64,000 nucleotides of DNA from Hyphomicrobiales bacterium. Its GTDB lineage: Bacteria > Pseudomonadota > Alphaproteobacteria > Rhizobiales > Rhizobiaceae. The notes under the pieces are model-generated. The model ran no database searches. It was not told the origin of the DNA and saw nothing but the letters and a program-made list of their open reading frames with translations. The position numbers and the translations under genes were made by a program. Each line of letters starts with the position of its first letter. Position 1 is the first letter of the stretch. Below, piece by piece: positions 22,118 through 31,789 of the stretch. Location: contig JAFKJY010000045.1 in the NCBI GenBank assembly GCA_017305835.1, forward strand, positions 1 through 64,000, given 5' to 3'.

Positions 22118-22229
22118 TCGCGCCGGCCGGCCGGCGGATGCCGTAGGCATTCGCAGGCGCACGAGCGGTCGCCCCGACCGGCTCGCGTGCCGCCTTGCTT
22201 ATGCCGCCCGGTTCTGCCAATTGGCTCGG

Positions 22230-23549
22230 ATGGCGCTGCACTCGCAGGAACCCAGACGGCTCATGCCGGCAGGAGAGGCGACGACGGTTCCCGCCGATGC
22301 GGGGGCGAATGGCGTCGGCGCGGCCCGTTCCTGGCTCGATGCATTGGCAAAGCCGACCGCATTCGTGGCGCTGCTCGGCTACCCGCTGACGCTGACCTCG
22401 CCGGGCGCCACGGTGGCGATGATCCTGGTCGGGCTCTACGGCCTGGCGCTGGCGCTCCGCGACGGCCTGCCCGAAGACCTCCGCCGCGTCCACCGCTCCA
22501 TGCTCGCCTGCTACCTGCTCGTGGTGGTCGTCGACGTCCTCAACGGCTCGATTGTCGCGAGCCTGCTGTCGACCGGCGTCAACTATCTGCCGCTGCTCGC
22601 GCTGGCCCCCTATGCGAACGCCCTGCGCCGGCTGCCCCTGTCGTCGCAGACGCTCGACCGCGCCATGGTGGCGACCGTGCTGATCGCGGCGGTGATGAGC
22701 GGTTTCGATGTCGTCGTGGCCGGCGAGATCCGTCCGGGAGGGCTCAACCTCGGGTCCGTGCCCTACAGCTTCGTCACGGCGGTTTGGGGCACCTTCCTGC
22801 TCTCCAGGGGATTGCGGGCAACGAAGCCGGATTGGCTGCTGATGGTGGCCGCGGCCGTGGCGCTCGCCACCGTCGTCTCGGGACAGAGCAAGATCGCCCT
22901 GCTGGCGATGCTCGTCGGCTATGTGGTCGTCGGCGTGCAATGGGCCTACGAGAACCATCGGATGCGGGCCTTTGCCTGGACGACGCTGGTCGTCGGCGGC
23001 GTGACCGTGGGGATATTCGCGCTCGTCGCGCGGGAACGCATCCGCGATCTGGTTTTCCAGATCGAGAAGTTCGTCTTCGAGGACAATCTGTACGGGGGGA
23101 CGTTCGGCGACCGCTACGAGCTGGTGACGAGCGGCCTGCGCGCTTTCGCGGACAATTGGCTCCTCGGATATGGCTTTCAGGGGCGGATGGAGGCCGTGAT
23201 CGCCCGCTTGAAGCACACGGACATCGGGGTCCAGACGCTGGGCCACCTCCACAACGACTACATCACGCACATGGTCTCGTTCGGCGTGTTCGGGCTGGTG
23301 TTCCTCGTCGCCTACATCGCGCTGACCTACAGGCTCGTCGTGCGCTCGGGCGACGTCGCCTATCAGCGCGCTTCGGTGGCGCTGCTGTCGATGCTGGTCA
23401 TCTACATGGCGGCGGAGGTGGCGTTCAACATGGACCCGATCACCAGCCTCGTCACGCTGGCATTCGGGATGGCGCTTTCCCGCGCCCCCGCCGATCGAAC
23501 TGCGGCAGCCGACGGCGCGGTTGACGGAAAATCCACGAAACCGGACTAG
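22230..23549 (+). CDS. O-antigen ligase / Wzy-like membrane protein
   Basis: About 439 residues with roughly ten to twelve hydrophobic segments and one large periplasmic loop (about residues 280-345). The loop ends in LGHLHNDYITHMVSFGVFG, the recognisable block of the Wzy_C/O-antigen ligase family (His and Gly-rich turn before the last helices). Such proteins either polymerise repeat units or ligate finished glycan to lipid A-core. As a second polymerase candidate sits at 44911, this one may be the ligase (inference). ATG at 22230 is chosen; an ATG at 22263 is also in frame. First gene of the polysaccharide locus. Confidence 0.8.
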   Translation: MALHSQEPRRLMPAGEATTVPADAGANGVGAARSWLDALAKPTAFVALLGYPLTLTSPGATVAMILVGLYGLALALRDGLPEDLRRVHRSMLACYLLVVVVDVLNGSIVASLLSTGVNYLPLLALAPYANALRRLPLSSQTLDRAMVATVLIAAVMSGFDVVVAGEIRPGGLNLGSVPYSFVTAVWGTFLLSRGLRATKPDWLLMVAAAVALATVVSGQSKIALLAMLVGYVVVGVQWAYENHRMRAFAWTTLVVGGVTVGIFALVARERIRDLVFQIEKFVFEDNLYGGTFGDRYELVTSGLRAFADNWLLGYGFQGRMEAVIARLKHTDIGVQTLGHLHNDYITHMVSFGVFGLVFLVAYIALTYRLVVRSGDVAYQRASVALLSMLVIYMAAEVAFNMDPITSLVTLAFGMALSRAPADRTAAADGAVDGKSTKPD

Positions 23550-23610
23550 AGCATCCCGGGAAGGACGCCGGCAATTCGCCGGCCAACCGCAACCACACGG
23601 GATGCGCGGC

Positions 23611-24600
23611 ATGACGGTTCTTGTCACCGGCGGGGCCGGCTATATCGGCAGCCACATGGTCTGGCGCCTGCTCGACGCCGGCGAGGAGGTCGTGGTCGTC
23701 GACAGGCTGAGCACCGGCTTTTCCTGGGCGGTGCCGCCGGAAGCCGAGCTCGTCGTCGGCGACATCGGCGACCAGGATCTCGTCGAAGGAGTGATCCGGC
23801 GTCGCAAGGTCGACGCGATCATCCATTTCGCCGGCTCCATCATCGTGCCGGAATCGGTCTCCGACCCGCTCGGCTACTATCTCAACAACACCGTGAAGTC
23901 GCGCGCGCTGATCGAAAGCGCGGTGCGCACCGGCGTGCGGCACTTCATCTTCTCTTCCACCGCGGCCGTCTACGGCACGCCGGAGCAGGTTCCGGTCGAG
24001 GAGGGCGCGCCTACGCGTCCCGAATCGCCCTACGGCACGTCCAAGCTGATGACCGAGCTGATGCTGCGCGATGCCGCAGCAGCCCACGATTTCCGCTACA
24101 CGGCGCTCCGCTACTTCAACGTATCCGGCGCCGATCCCCGCATGCGCACCGGCCAGTCGACAAAGGGCGCGACCCACCTGATCAAGGTCGCGTCTGAGAC
24201 GGCGACCGGCAAGCGCCCGTTCATGGAGATCTACGGCACCGACTATCCGACGCCGGACGGCACCTGCATCCGCGACTACATCCACGTCTCCGACCTCGCC
24301 GAGGCGCACTATCTGGCGCTGTCGCGGCTGCGCGCCGGCGGCGCGAGCATCGTCGCCAATTGCGGCTACGGACGCGGCTATTCGGTGCGCGAGGTCATCG
24401 ACACGGTGACGAAGGTGGTCGGCCATCCGTTCGAGGTGCGGCTCCAGGGCCGCCGCGCGGGCGATGCGGTCGCCGTGGTCGCCAATGCCGACCGTGCACG
24501 CGCCGAGTTCGGCTGGTCCCCCCGCTTCGACGACCTCGCCACGATCGTGGCCCATGCCGTCGAATGGGAGGAGAGGCTGCGCCGCCGCAACGATGTCTGA
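23611..24600 (+). CDS. galE: UDP-glucose 4-epimerase
   Basis: A 329-residue extended short-chain dehydrogenase that interconverts UDP-glucose and UDP-galactose (or the N-acetyl forms). NAD-binding GGAGYIGS is at residues 7-14, the catalytic Ser/Thr at SSTAAVYG (about 115-122) and Tyr141-x3-Lys145 in SPYGTSK. The C-terminal IRDYIHVSDLAEAH is typical of GalE. It begins 61 bases after the ligase-like gene on the same strand. It probably supplies Gal/GalNAc for the surface polysaccharide encoded downstream; the exact donor cannot be told from sequence. Confidence 0.92.
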   Translation: MTVLVTGGAGYIGSHMVWRLLDAGEEVVVVDRLSTGFSWAVPPEAELVVGDIGDQDLVEGVIRRRKVDAIIHFAGSIIVPESVSDPLGYYLNNTVKSRALIESAVRTGVRHFIFSSTAAVYGTPEQVPVEEGAPTRPESPYGTSKLMTELMLRDAAAAHDFRYTALRYFNVSGADPRMRTGQSTKGATHLIKVASETATGKRPFMEIYGTDYPTPDGTCIRDYIHVSDLAEAHYLALSRLRAGGASIVANCGYGRGYSVREVIDTVTKVVGHPFEVRLQGRRAGDAVAVVANADRARAEFGWSPRFDDLATIVAHAVEWEERLRRRNDV

Positions 24601-24700
24601 GGCCCGTCGCGCCGGCCCTTGCGAAACGGCGCGGGTCTGCTAGAGCCAAGCCGCCGCCCGTCGCGCGGCGCAACCCAGCACGGTCCGGAGATCGCCCCAG

Positions 24701-25687
24701 ATGGCTCGCATCGCCCATGTCGGTTATGGATATTGGGGCAGGAACATCGCCCGCAACATGGCCGAGCTGGGCGCGCTCGCGGCCATCGTCGACGAGAACG
24801 CGGCGGCAGCCGGGCAGGCGGCGACCCTCTACAAGGTCCCGGCGCAGTCTTTCGACGAGGTGCTGGCCGATCCCGGCATAGACGGCGTCTCGCTCGCCTC
24901 GCCCGCGACGCTGCACGCCGCGCAGGCGCGCCGGGCTCTGGAGGCGGGCAAGCATGTCTTCGTGGAGAAGCCGCTGGCGCTCGACGTGGCCGACGCGGAG
25001 GCGCTACTGAAGCTCGCCGAGGCCGGCCCCGGCAAGCTGATGGTCGGCCACCTGCTGCAATATCACCCGGTCTTCGCCGAGCTGCGGCGCATGGTCGAGG
25101 CCGGCGAGCTCGGCCGCATCCGCTACGCCTATTCCAACCGGCTCTCGCTCGGCAAGTTCCGCAACGAGGAGAACGTGCTGTGGTCGTTCGCCCCGCACGA
25201 CCTGTCGATGGTGCTCTCTTTGTTCGGTGAGGAGCCGTCCTTCGTCGCCGCGCAGGGAAATGCTTCCTTCCTCCCCGGCATTGCCGACTTCACCAGCGTC
25301 GAGATGCACTTCCCCTCGGGCGGCAGCGCGCATGTCCTGTCGTCCTGGATGCACCCGTTCAAGGAGCAGCGCCTCGTCGTGATCGGCGAGAAGGCCGCGG
25401 CCGTGTTCGAGGACAGCGAGCCGGAATGGGGCAGGAAGCTCGCGCTCTACCGCCATACCTTCGACCTGTCCGGCCCGGTCGCCATCCCGACGAAGGCCGA
25501 CGCCGAATATGTCGCGGTGGCGAAATCCGAGCCGCTGCGCAACGAATGCAGCCATTTCGTCGCCTGCATCGACGAAGGCCGCCAGCCCCTGACGGACGCC
25601 GCGGAAGGCCTGCGCGTGCTGAAGGTGCTGCAGGCGGCCGAAAAGGCGCTGTCGGCCAATCTCAAGCTTCAGGGTAAGGGCAAATGA
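24701..25687 (+). CDS. Gfo/Idh/MocA oxidoreductase, WbpB/WlbA-like (UDP-GlcNAc-uronate 3-dehydrogenase)
   Basis: A 328-residue NAD(P)-dependent oxidoreductase with an N-terminal Rossmann fold ([14 protein letters not shown]) and the family EKP motif ([10 protein letters not shown]). In the Pseudomonas/Bordetella Wbp/Wlb pathway this family oxidises C3 of UDP-GlcNAc-uronic acid to a 3-keto sugar. The assignment rests mostly on coupling: its stop overlaps the start of the WbpD-like acetyltransferase, and homologues of the other pathway enzymes lie within the next 10 kb. It is shorter and distinct from P. aeruginosa WbpB as I remember it, and is closer to oxidoreductases in other O-antigen clusters, so substrate is likely but not certain. 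Confidence 0.75.
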   Translation: MARIAHVGYGYWGRNIARNMAELGALAAIVDENAAAAGQAATLYKVPAQSFDEVLADPGIDGVSLASPATLHAAQARRALEAGKHVFVEKPLALDVADAEALLKLAEAGPGKLMVGHLLQYHPVFAELRRMVEAGELGRIRYAYSNRLSLGKFRNEENVLWSFAPHDLSMVLSLFGEEPSFVAAQGNASFLPGIADFTSVEMHFPSGGSAHVLSSWMHPFKEQRLVVIGEKAAAVFEDSEPEWGRKLALYRHTFDLSGPVAIPTKADAEYVAVAKSEPLRNECSHFVACIDEGRQPLTDAAEGLRVLKVLQAAEKALSANLKLQGKGK

Positions 25688-26265
25688 GCGGTTCCGCTTC
25701 CGACTATTCCGTCCACGAGAGCGCCTATGTCGACGACGGCGTCGTCGTCGGCAAGGGCACGAAGATCTGGCATTTCAGCCACATCCTGAAGGGCAGCCGC
25801 ATCGGCCAGAACTGCTCGGTCGGCCAGAACGTGGTGATCGGCCCGGACGTTGCCGTCGGCGACAACTGCAAGATCCAGAACAACGTCTCGCTCTACAAGG
25901 GCGTCGAGCTGGAGCGCGGCGTGTTCTGCGGCCCGTCCTGCGTCTTCACCAACGTCATCAACCCGCGCGCCGAGATCGAGCGCAAGGACGAGTTCCGCGC
26001 CACCAAGGTGCGCCGCGGCGCCTCGATCGGCGCCAACGCGACGATCGTCTGCGGCCACGAGCTCGGCGAATACTGCCTGATCGCGGCGGGCGCGGTGGTC
26101 ACCACCAACGTGCCGGCCTATGCGCTGATGGTCGGCGTCCCGGCCCGCCGCAGGGGCTGGGTGTCGCGCGCCGGCGAGATCCTCGGCCCCGACCTCGTCT
26201 GCCCGCGCACCGGCGAGCGCTATCGCGAGGACGGTCCGGACCGGCTGGTGCTCATAGAGGGCTGA
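25684..26265 (+). CDS. wbpD: WbpD/WlbB-like UDP-amino-sugar 3-N-acetyltransferase
   Basis: A 193-residue left-handed beta-helix acetyltransferase built from hexapeptide repeats (for example [20 protein letters not shown]). The series HFSHI ... [10 protein letters not shown] ... [16 protein letters not shown] ... [16 protein letters not shown] follows P. aeruginosa WbpD closely from memory. WbpD acetylates the 3-amino group of UDP-GlcNAc3N-uronic acid to give UDP-GlcNAc(3NAc)A. Its ATG overlaps the WbpB-like stop by four bases, so the two are co-translated. The 3' end overlaps the convergent dehydratase gene by 14 bases. Confidence 0.87.
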   Translation: MSGSASDYSVHESAYVDDGVVVGKGTKIWHFSHILKGSRIGQNCSVGQNVVIGPDVAVGDNCKIQNNVSLYKGVELERGVFCGPSCVFTNVINPRAEIERKDEFRATKVRRGASIGANATIVCGHELGEYCLIAAGAVVTTNVPAYALMVGVPARRRGWVSRAGEILGPDLVCPRTGERYREDGPDRLVLIEG

Positions 26266-28192
26266 CGGCCACCGGCTCCGGCTTTTCGGCCACGCGGCCA
26301 TCGCCGCCGTTGCCGTCGCCGCCGCGGCGGAAGCCGGCGACGGCGAACGACAGGATCTCGGCCATCAGCTCGACGTCCTCGTTCTCGATCGCCGTGCGCA
26401 GCCGGCCGATCTGCCTGTCTAGCTCGTCGGCCGGAAGGCACATCTCGCGCGCCATCATGATGTGGCGGTTCGAGGTCGGCTGCGGGTCGTCGCCGATCAG
26501 CAGTTCCTCGTAGAGCTTCTCGCCGGGCCTGAGGCCGATGATGGTGATCTCGATGTCGCCGTCGGGGTTGTCGGCCGTCCGCTCGATCCGGCCCGAGAGC
26601 CGGATCATCTTGCGCGCCAGGTCGATGATCTTTACCGGGTCGCCCATGTCGAGGACGAACACTTCGCCGCCCGCCGCCATCTGCGACGAGTGCAGCACCA
26701 GGCCCACCGCCTCCGGGATCGTCATGAAATAGCGGATCACTTCGGGGTGGGTGATCGTGACCGGCCCGCCCGCCTCGATCTGGCGGCGGAACAGCGGCAC
26801 GACCGAGCCGCTGCTGCCCAGCACGTTGCCGAAGCGCACCATCGAGAAGATCGTCTTCTGGCCGGGCTTGGCGGCGAGCGACTGGATCACCTGCTCGGCC
26901 AGCCGCTTGGTGGCGCCCATGAAGTTGGTCGGGCGCACCGCCTTGTCGGTCGAAACCAGCGTGAACCGCTCCGCGCCTGCCTTCTCCGCCGCGCGCGCCA
27001 CGATCTCGGTGCCCAGCACGTTGTTGGTGGCCGCCTCGATCGGGTTCGCCTCGACCAGCGGCACATGCTTGTAGGCGGCCGCGTGGTAGACGAGATGCGG
27101 CCTGTAGCGCTGAAACAGCGTCGCCATGCGCCGCTCGTCGCGGATTGAGCGCAGGCAGCTCACGATCTCTGTCGCCACGCCGCGCTTGGCCGCCAGCGCA
27201 TGCAACTCCGCGTCGATCGAGTAGAGCCCGAACTCGTTGTGGTCGAGGATGACGAGCCGGGCCGGCGCGAGCAGGAGGATCTGCCGGCACAGCTCGCTGC
27301 CGATCGAGCCGCCGGCGCCGGTGACGAGCACCGTCTTGCCGGCCATCAGGCCCGCCGCGACGGGGCTGGAGATGGGCGCCCGCTCGAGCAGGTCGGTGAT
27401 CTGCAATTCCTGGATGTCGCCGGCGAGCACGTTGCCGCGGGCGAGGTCGAGGATGCCGGGGATGGTGCGCACCCGCACCTGCAGATCGGCCAGCGAGCTG
27501 ATGATCTCGCGCCGGCGCGCCAGGCTGGCGCTCGGGATGGCGATCAGGATGTCGGTGATGCCGTAGCGCGCGACCGCTTCCGCCGCGCGGGCAGGGTCGA
27601 GCACGGGATGGTCGTGCAGGCGCCGGTTGTGCTTGGCCGGATCGTCGTCGAGGAAGCCGCAGACGCGGTAGTCGGGCGTCATCGCCAGCGATTCGCTCGC
27701 CTGCGCGCCCGCCTCGCCGGCGCCGTAGATCAGCACGTTGCGCAGCATCGCCGTGCCCGGGCTGGCGCGCTTCAGGAGCTGCGAGGCGACGACGCGGCTG
27801 CCGAACACCATGCTGAAGAACAGGATCGGCTGGAGGATGCCGAGCGAGCGCGGCACGCTCGGGAACTTCACCGTGATCAGGATGAGGAACAGCGTCGCCC
27901 CGTAGAGCAGCACGGCCGCCGCGGTTGATGCGAGCGTCGTGGCGCCCGAATAGCGGAAGATCGCCCGGTAGAGCCCGAGCTTGATGAAGAACGGAATGAA
28001 GAGCACCGCGCTCAGCCCATAGGGCACCCATTCGTAGCCGACCGGATGGTGCTCGGTGTCGAGGCGGAAGGAGAAGGCGAGCCAGGTTGCCGCGAGCGAC
28101 ATGATGACGTCGGCGGCCAGCGCGATGAGCTGCTTCTGCCGACGGGGCAGATTGACCAGTCTTTTCTTGAGCTTGTCCGTTCTGATTCTCAA
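26252..28192 (-). CDS. Membrane nucleotide-sugar 4,6-dehydratase, WbpM/CapD/FlaA1 family (SMK triad)
   Basis: A 646-residue long-form dehydratase. About four N-terminal membrane helices (residues 20-125) precede a CoA-binding-like domain and a Rossmann SDR domain with [13 protein letters not shown] (about 285-297). The catalytic block [17 protein letters not shown] has Met where short SDRs have Tyr, giving the Ser-Met-Lys triad described for WbpM. The reaction expected is dehydration of UDP-GlcNAc to the 4-keto-6-deoxy sugar, the entry to QuiNAc, FucNAc or bacillosamine. It starts at TTG (28192). No obvious partner 4-reductase is in the window unless galE-like or DegT genes serve. First gene of its minus-strand unit's downstream end, next to a GT4 gene. 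Confidence 0.9.
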   Translation of the reverse strand: MRIRTDKLKKRLVNLPRRQKQLIALAADVIMSLAATWLAFSFRLDTEHHPVGYEWVPYGLSAVLFIPFFIKLGLYRAIFRYSGATTLASTAAAVLLYGATLFLILITVKFPSVPRSLGILQPILFFSMVFGSRVVASQLLKRASPGTAMLRNVLIYGAGEAGAQASESLAMTPDYRVCGFLDDDPAKHNRRLHDHPVLDPARAAEAVARYGITDILIAIPSASLARRREIISSLADLQVRVRTIPGILDLARGNVLAGDIQELQITDLLERAPISSPVAAGLMAGKTVLVTGAGGSIGSELCRQILLLAPARLVILDHNEFGLYSIDAELHALAAKRGVATEIVSCLRSIRDERRMATLFQRYRPHLVYHAAAYKHVPLVEANPIEAATNNVLGTEIVARAAEKAGAERFTLVSTDKAVRPTNFMGATKRLAEQVIQSLAAKPGQKTIFSMVRFGNVLGSSGSVVPLFRRQIEAGGPVTITHPEVIRYFMTIPEAVGLVLHSSQMAAGGEVFVLDMGDPVKIIDLARKMIRLSGRIERTADNPDGDIEITIIGLRPGEKLYEELLIGDDPQPTSNRHIMMAREMCLPADELDRQIGRLRTAIENEDVELMAEILSFAVAGFRRGGDGNGGDGRVAEKPEPVAVSPL

Positions 28193-28287
28193 TTCGGCGC
28201 CCCCTGACCTAGGGAAACGTCAAGAAACCGGCATTTGCAAGACGGCGGACGGGCTGCTCCCGGTACGATTCCGCCCCGGACGCGAGT

Positions 28288-29400
28288 TCAGCGCAGCAGG
28301 CGCTCGTACAGGCCGAGCAGCTTGCCCGCCTCGTTTTCCCATCGGTAGCGCACCATGACGACGTCGCGGCCTCGGCTTCCCATCTCCTCGGCCGCCGCGG
28401 GGTCCGACATGATCGTCTGCATCGCCCCGGCGATGGCGGCCGCGTCGAGCGGGTCGACGTTCAGGCCGATCTTCTCGGAGCGCACGACGTCGGGCCAGCC
28501 GACATAGTCCGAGGCGACGATCGGCAGCCCGGCCGCCATGTATTCGTACATCTTGATCGGCAGCGACTCGATGTAGTTGCGCACTGGATGCAGCATGAGC
28601 AGCCCGGCGACCGACCGGCTCATGATCTCCCACACCTGCGCATGCGGGACCACACCGAGATACTCGACGCGCCGCCATTCGGGCATCGCCGACACCTCCG
28701 CCTTCAGCGCCTCGCTCTCGAACGGGCCGGCAAGGATCAGCCGCGCATCCGCCGCTTCCGCCGCGCGAAGCATCTCCATGATGCCGCGGTGCAGGGTGAG
28801 CGCGCCGACATAGCAGAAGGTCCGCGGCTCGGGCTTGCGGATGGGCGGGGATGGCGCGTTGGCGAGGGCTGGGTAGTTGCAGACGGTCTCGGTGACCGGG
28901 TTGACCCTGGCGAAGCGTGCGGTGATCGTCGGCGTCGCGCCGACGACGGCCGACATGCGGCCCGCGCAGAAATTCTCCACCAGCTCGGAGCCGCGCGATA
29001 TCAGACGCCGGATGGTCGCGTGGATCCACTGCTTGCTCATGATCGAGCGGGGCAGGTCCTCATGCGCGTCGTAGATGGTCCTGATGCCGCGTGCCCGCAG
29101 CGTGACGCAGTGCGGCAGCAGCTCGGGATCGTGGAAGTGAACGACGGCGGGCCGCAGCTCGCGCGCCTTCGCCACGGCGCGGCGTCCCGTCGAGACCATC
29201 CTGTCCATGCGCCCCCGCGAGCGGCCGACGTCGTGAACGGAAATGCCGAGGACCGTCTCGTCTCCCTTGCCGTCGGCGACCACGAGATGGACGTCGTAGC
29301 CGGCGTCACGGAAGGCCACGCACTCCTTGAGGAAAATGCGTATGTCGTCGCGCCTGTGCACGGAGCTTACGTGGACGATGCGCGGCGCTTCCTGGACCAT
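28288..29400 (-). CDS. Family 4 glycosyltransferase
   Basis: A 370-residue GT-B glycosyltransferase. The N-terminal domain begins RIVHVSSVHRRDDIRIFLKEC, the C-terminal domain has CYVGALTLHRGIMEML and the nucleotide-sugar block SLPIKMYEYMAAGLPIVASDY (E-x7-E-like donor site region). It should act on the cytoplasmic face, adding a sugar to the undecaprenyl-linked repeat unit. Lies between the WbpI-like epimerase and the WbpM-like dehydratase on the same strand, so it may transfer one of their products. Donor and linkage cannot be read from sequence. Confidence 0.85.
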   Translation of the reverse strand: MVQEAPRIVHVSSVHRRDDIRIFLKECVAFRDAGYDVHLVVADGKGDETVLGISVHDVGRSRGRMDRMVSTGRRAVAKARELRPAVVHFHDPELLPHCVTLRARGIRTIYDAHEDLPRSIMSKQWIHATIRRLISRGSELVENFCAGRMSAVVGATPTITARFARVNPVTETVCNYPALANAPSPPIRKPEPRTFCYVGALTLHRGIMEMLRAAEAADARLILAGPFESEALKAEVSAMPEWRRVEYLGVVPHAQVWEIMSRSVAGLLMLHPVRNYIESLPIKMYEYMAAGLPIVASDYVGWPDVVRSEKIGLNVDPLDAAAIAGAMQTIMSDPAAAEEMGSRGRDVVMVRYRWENEAGKLLGLYERLLR

Positions 29401-29420
29401 CCGCGCTGCGATAGACGAAT

Positions 29421-30530
29421 TCAGCCGGCCGCGCCAGCGGTCGCGGCCTCGCCCCGCAGGAGGTTCACGATGGCCTTCGCAGCGTTACCCTCGCCATAAG
29501 GGGTCGCGTCCCGGCCGGGGCCTGCATCGAGGCTCTGCCGGATCGCGCCGCTGATGGCCGCGGCCTCGATATTAGCGGGCAGCCTGTTCCAGCCGAGCTC
29601 CACGAGCTCCACCCATTCGGTCTCATCGCGGACGGTGACGCAGGGCACGCGGTAGAAGAAGGCCTCCTTCTGCAGGCCGCCGGAATCCGTCACCGCGATC
29701 CGCGCCTGGCTGAGCAGCGTCGCCATGTCGAAGAAGCCGAGCGGCTCCGTCACCGTCAGCTTGTCGAGGGCCGCAGCCGCCTGCGGCAGCGCCTGCACGG
29801 TCTTGCGCGTGCGCGGGTGCATCGGCAGAACCACCGGCATGGTGCCGGCAAGCCCGGCCAGCGCTTCCAGGATCGCCACCAGCCGCGCCGGCTCGTCGGT
29901 GTTCTCCTGCCGGTGCAGCGTCGAGATCGCGTAGCGGCCGGGTTCCAGCCCGAGCGTGCCGAGGATGGGCGTGCGCCGTTCCGGATTGTCGATGATGAGG
30001 CGCGCCACGTCGTACATCACGTCGCCGACGAGATGGACCTTGTCGGCGCCGATCCCCTCCGCGGCGAGGTTGCGCACGGCGGTGTCGGTCGGCGCGAACA
30101 GCCAGGTCGCCAGATGGTCTGAGACGACGCGGTTGATCTCCTCCGGCATGCGCCGGTTGAAGGAACGCAGGCCGGCCTCGACATGGGCGACGGGGATATG
30201 GAGCTTGGCCGCGGCGAGCGCGCCCGCGAGCGTCGAGTTTGTGTCGCCGTAGACGAGGCAGACGTCCGGCTTCTCGGCGACCAGCGCATCCTCGATCGCG
30301 GCGAGCTGCTTGCCCGTCATGTGGCCGTGCGAGCCGCCGCCGAGGTCGAAACGGTATTTCGGGGCGGCCAGCCCGAGGTCGCGGAAGAACACGCCCGACA
30401 TGTTGTCGTCATAGTGCTGCCCGGTATGCAGCAGCACCTCCTCGACGCCGCCGGTGCGGGCGACCGCATGCGAAAGTGCGATCGCCTTGATGAACTGCGG
30501 CCGCGCGCCGATGACGGTGAGGATCTTCAA
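29421..30530 (-). CDS. wbpI: WbpI-like UDP-GlcNAc(3NAc)A 2-epimerase
   Basis: A 369-residue non-hydrolysing UDP-N-acetylglucosamine 2-epimerase family enzyme. The start KILTVIGARPQFIKA, YGDTNSTLAGALAA, VEAGLRSFNRRMPEEINR, the LHRQENTD motif and VTDSGGLQKEAFF match the family; the whole closely follows P. aeruginosa WbpI, which makes UDP-2,3-diacetamido-mannuronic acid from the gluco form. A WecB-type enzyme for ManNAc is the alternative, but the presence of WbpA/B/D/E-like genes favours WbpI. It starts at a TTG whose ribosome-binding site (AGGA) overlaps the stop of the GT4 gene upstream, so they are coupled. Confidence 0.82.
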   Translation of the reverse strand: MKILTVIGARPQFIKAIALSHAVARTGGVEEVLLHTGQHYDDNMSGVFFRDLGLAAPKYRFDLGGGSHGHMTGKQLAAIEDALVAEKPDVCLVYGDTNSTLAGALAAAKLHIPVAHVEAGLRSFNRRMPEEINRVVSDHLATWLFAPTDTAVRNLAAEGIGADKVHLVGDVMYDVARLIIDNPERRTPILGTLGLEPGRYAISTLHRQENTDEPARLVAILEALAGLAGTMPVVLPMHPRTRKTVQALPQAAAALDKLTVTEPLGFFDMATLLSQARIAVTDSGGLQKEAFFYRVPCVTVRDETEWVELVELGWNRLPANIEAAAISGAIRQSLDAGPGRDATPYGEGNAAKAIVNLLRGEAATAGAAG

Positions 30531-30540
30531 GCCGGATTTC

Positions 30541-31776
30541 CTATGGGTTCGCCGTTGTCGCCTGCAATGCTTTGAGATGCCTCAGAGCGCCCTTGAAGAC
30601 GGTATTCTCCTCGAACGTCTCCTCGAAGACCCTTGCTGCGGTCGCCTTCATCATACGCAGCCGCTCCGGCTGCGTCGCCACCTGCTCCAGCGCGAGCGCC
30701 ATCTCGTCCGCATCCGGAGGGGTCCAGATCCCGCAGTCCCTGCCGACAAGCAGGTCCCTGACCTCGCCTTCCGTGCAGGAAAGCACCGGCAGGCCGCCTG
30801 CGAGATACTCCACGCACTTGTTCGGGATCGACATGTGGAAGTCGGGCCGATCGTAGGGCAGGGCGCCGAGATCGGATTCCCGCATCACCCGGTCGATCTG
30901 GTCGGCATCCAGCCAGCCCCGGAAATCTATGTTGCCGGCGCCGGCAGCACGCGCCCGCAACGCGGCCTCGGCGTCCCCGCTGCCGCAGATCGTCAACCGG
31001 ATGTCGCCGCAGCCGCGCTCGGCCAGCAGCCGGAACGCGTCGATCAGGACTTCGAGGTTGCTGCGCTGTGAAAGCGTGCCGAGAAAGCAGACGTTCAGCC
31101 CCGGCCGCGACGGCTCCTGCGGTGCGCCCTTGGAGACGCGGCGCCTGTAGCTGAACGGAAACCAGAAATCCGACCCGCGGGGCTCCCGCCCGGCCTTGCG
31201 GGCTGCCCACTCCATCGCGGTCCGGGTCATGCCCGACAGTGCATCCGCGCGGGCCAGCGTCCGGCGCGCCTTCAGCTCGAACGGCAGAAAGGCGAGCACG
31301 CCGAGCGGACGCAGCGGCGCGGGCAGCATCTCGGAAAAGATGTCCGGCCAGAAATCGCGCGCGTCGATGGCGACCGGCACGCCGCGCGGCTTGCAATGGT
31401 CGAGGATCGCCCGGCAGAGCTCTTCGGTCGGATACGAGGCCAGCACGACGTCCGGCAGGGGAAGCGAGGGCGCGAGGGCACGGAAGGAGCGTGCCACGTC
31501 GGCGTGGTTGCGAAACCGCGCATAGGATATCGTTCGTGTGTAGAGGCGGCCAGCCAGCGCGACGATCCGGTAATTGGGCGCGATCTCGTAGGTCGTGGTC
31601 TCGCCAGCGCGCAGACGGCGCTGGTAGTGATCCATCGTGCCGGTGAAGAAGGTGACGTCGTGACCCTGCGCGGCAAGCCATTCCGCGAACTGCCCGGTCC
31701 GCAGCAGCCTCTGGCGGCCGGCATCGATCGGCAACGGCTCCCCGACAGTAGCCAACCAGATGCGTATCGGCGGCAG
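30541..31776 (-). CDS. Family 4 glycosyltransferase (WbuB-like) with a probable CTG start
   Basis: A GT-B transferase of about 411 residues. The N-terminal IRIWLATVGEPLPIDAG and LLRTGQFAEWLAAQGHDVTFFTG match the WbuB-like group (L-fucosamine and related amino-sugar transferases). The C-terminal domain has FLGTLSQRSNLEVLIDAF and KCVEYLAGGLPVLSC. No ATG, GTG or TTG exists near the expected start: the homologue-type first Met is ATA here. A CTG at 31776, three codons earlier, has the ribosome-binding site AGGGAG at 31784-31789 seven bases away, overlapping the stop of the upstream aminotransferase. I therefore use CTG; a TTG at 31755 is the fallback, lacking a site and cutting off the first strand. 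Confidence 0.78.
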   Translation of the reverse strand: MPPIRIWLATVGEPLPIDAGRQRLLRTGQFAEWLAAQGHDVTFFTGTMDHYQRRLRAGETTTYEIAPNYRIVALAGRLYTRTISYARFRNHADVARSFRALAPSLPLPDVVLASYPTEELCRAILDHCKPRGVPVAIDARDFWPDIFSEMLPAPLRPLGVLAFLPFELKARRTLARADALSGMTRTAMEWAARKAGREPRGSDFWFPFSYRRRVSKGAPQEPSRPGLNVCFLGTLSQRSNLEVLIDAFRLLAERGCGDIRLTICGSGDAEAALRARAAGAGNIDFRGWLDADQIDRVMRESDLGALPYDRPDFHMSIPNKCVEYLAGGLPVLSCTEGEVRDLLVGRDCGIWTPPDADEMALALEQVATQPERLRMMKATAARVFEETFEENTVFKGALRHLKALQATTANP

Positions 31777-31783
31777 CGCCGGT

Positions 31784-31789
31784 CTCCCT
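31784..31789 (-). promoter_or_regulatory. Ribosome-binding site deciding a CTG start
   Basis: AGGGAG on the minus strand lies seven bases before the CTG at 31774-31776 and overlaps the TAG stop (31788-31790) of the WbpE-like gene. No ATG/GTG/TTG in frame lies at usable distance, which makes this site the main argument for the CTG start. Confidence 0.55.

Noticed and set aside
22121..22136. Perfect 16-base palindrome CGCCGGCCGGCCGGCG after ppdK
   Set aside because: It has no loop and no U-tract; such GC palindromes are expected in this composition, so I do not call it a terminator.
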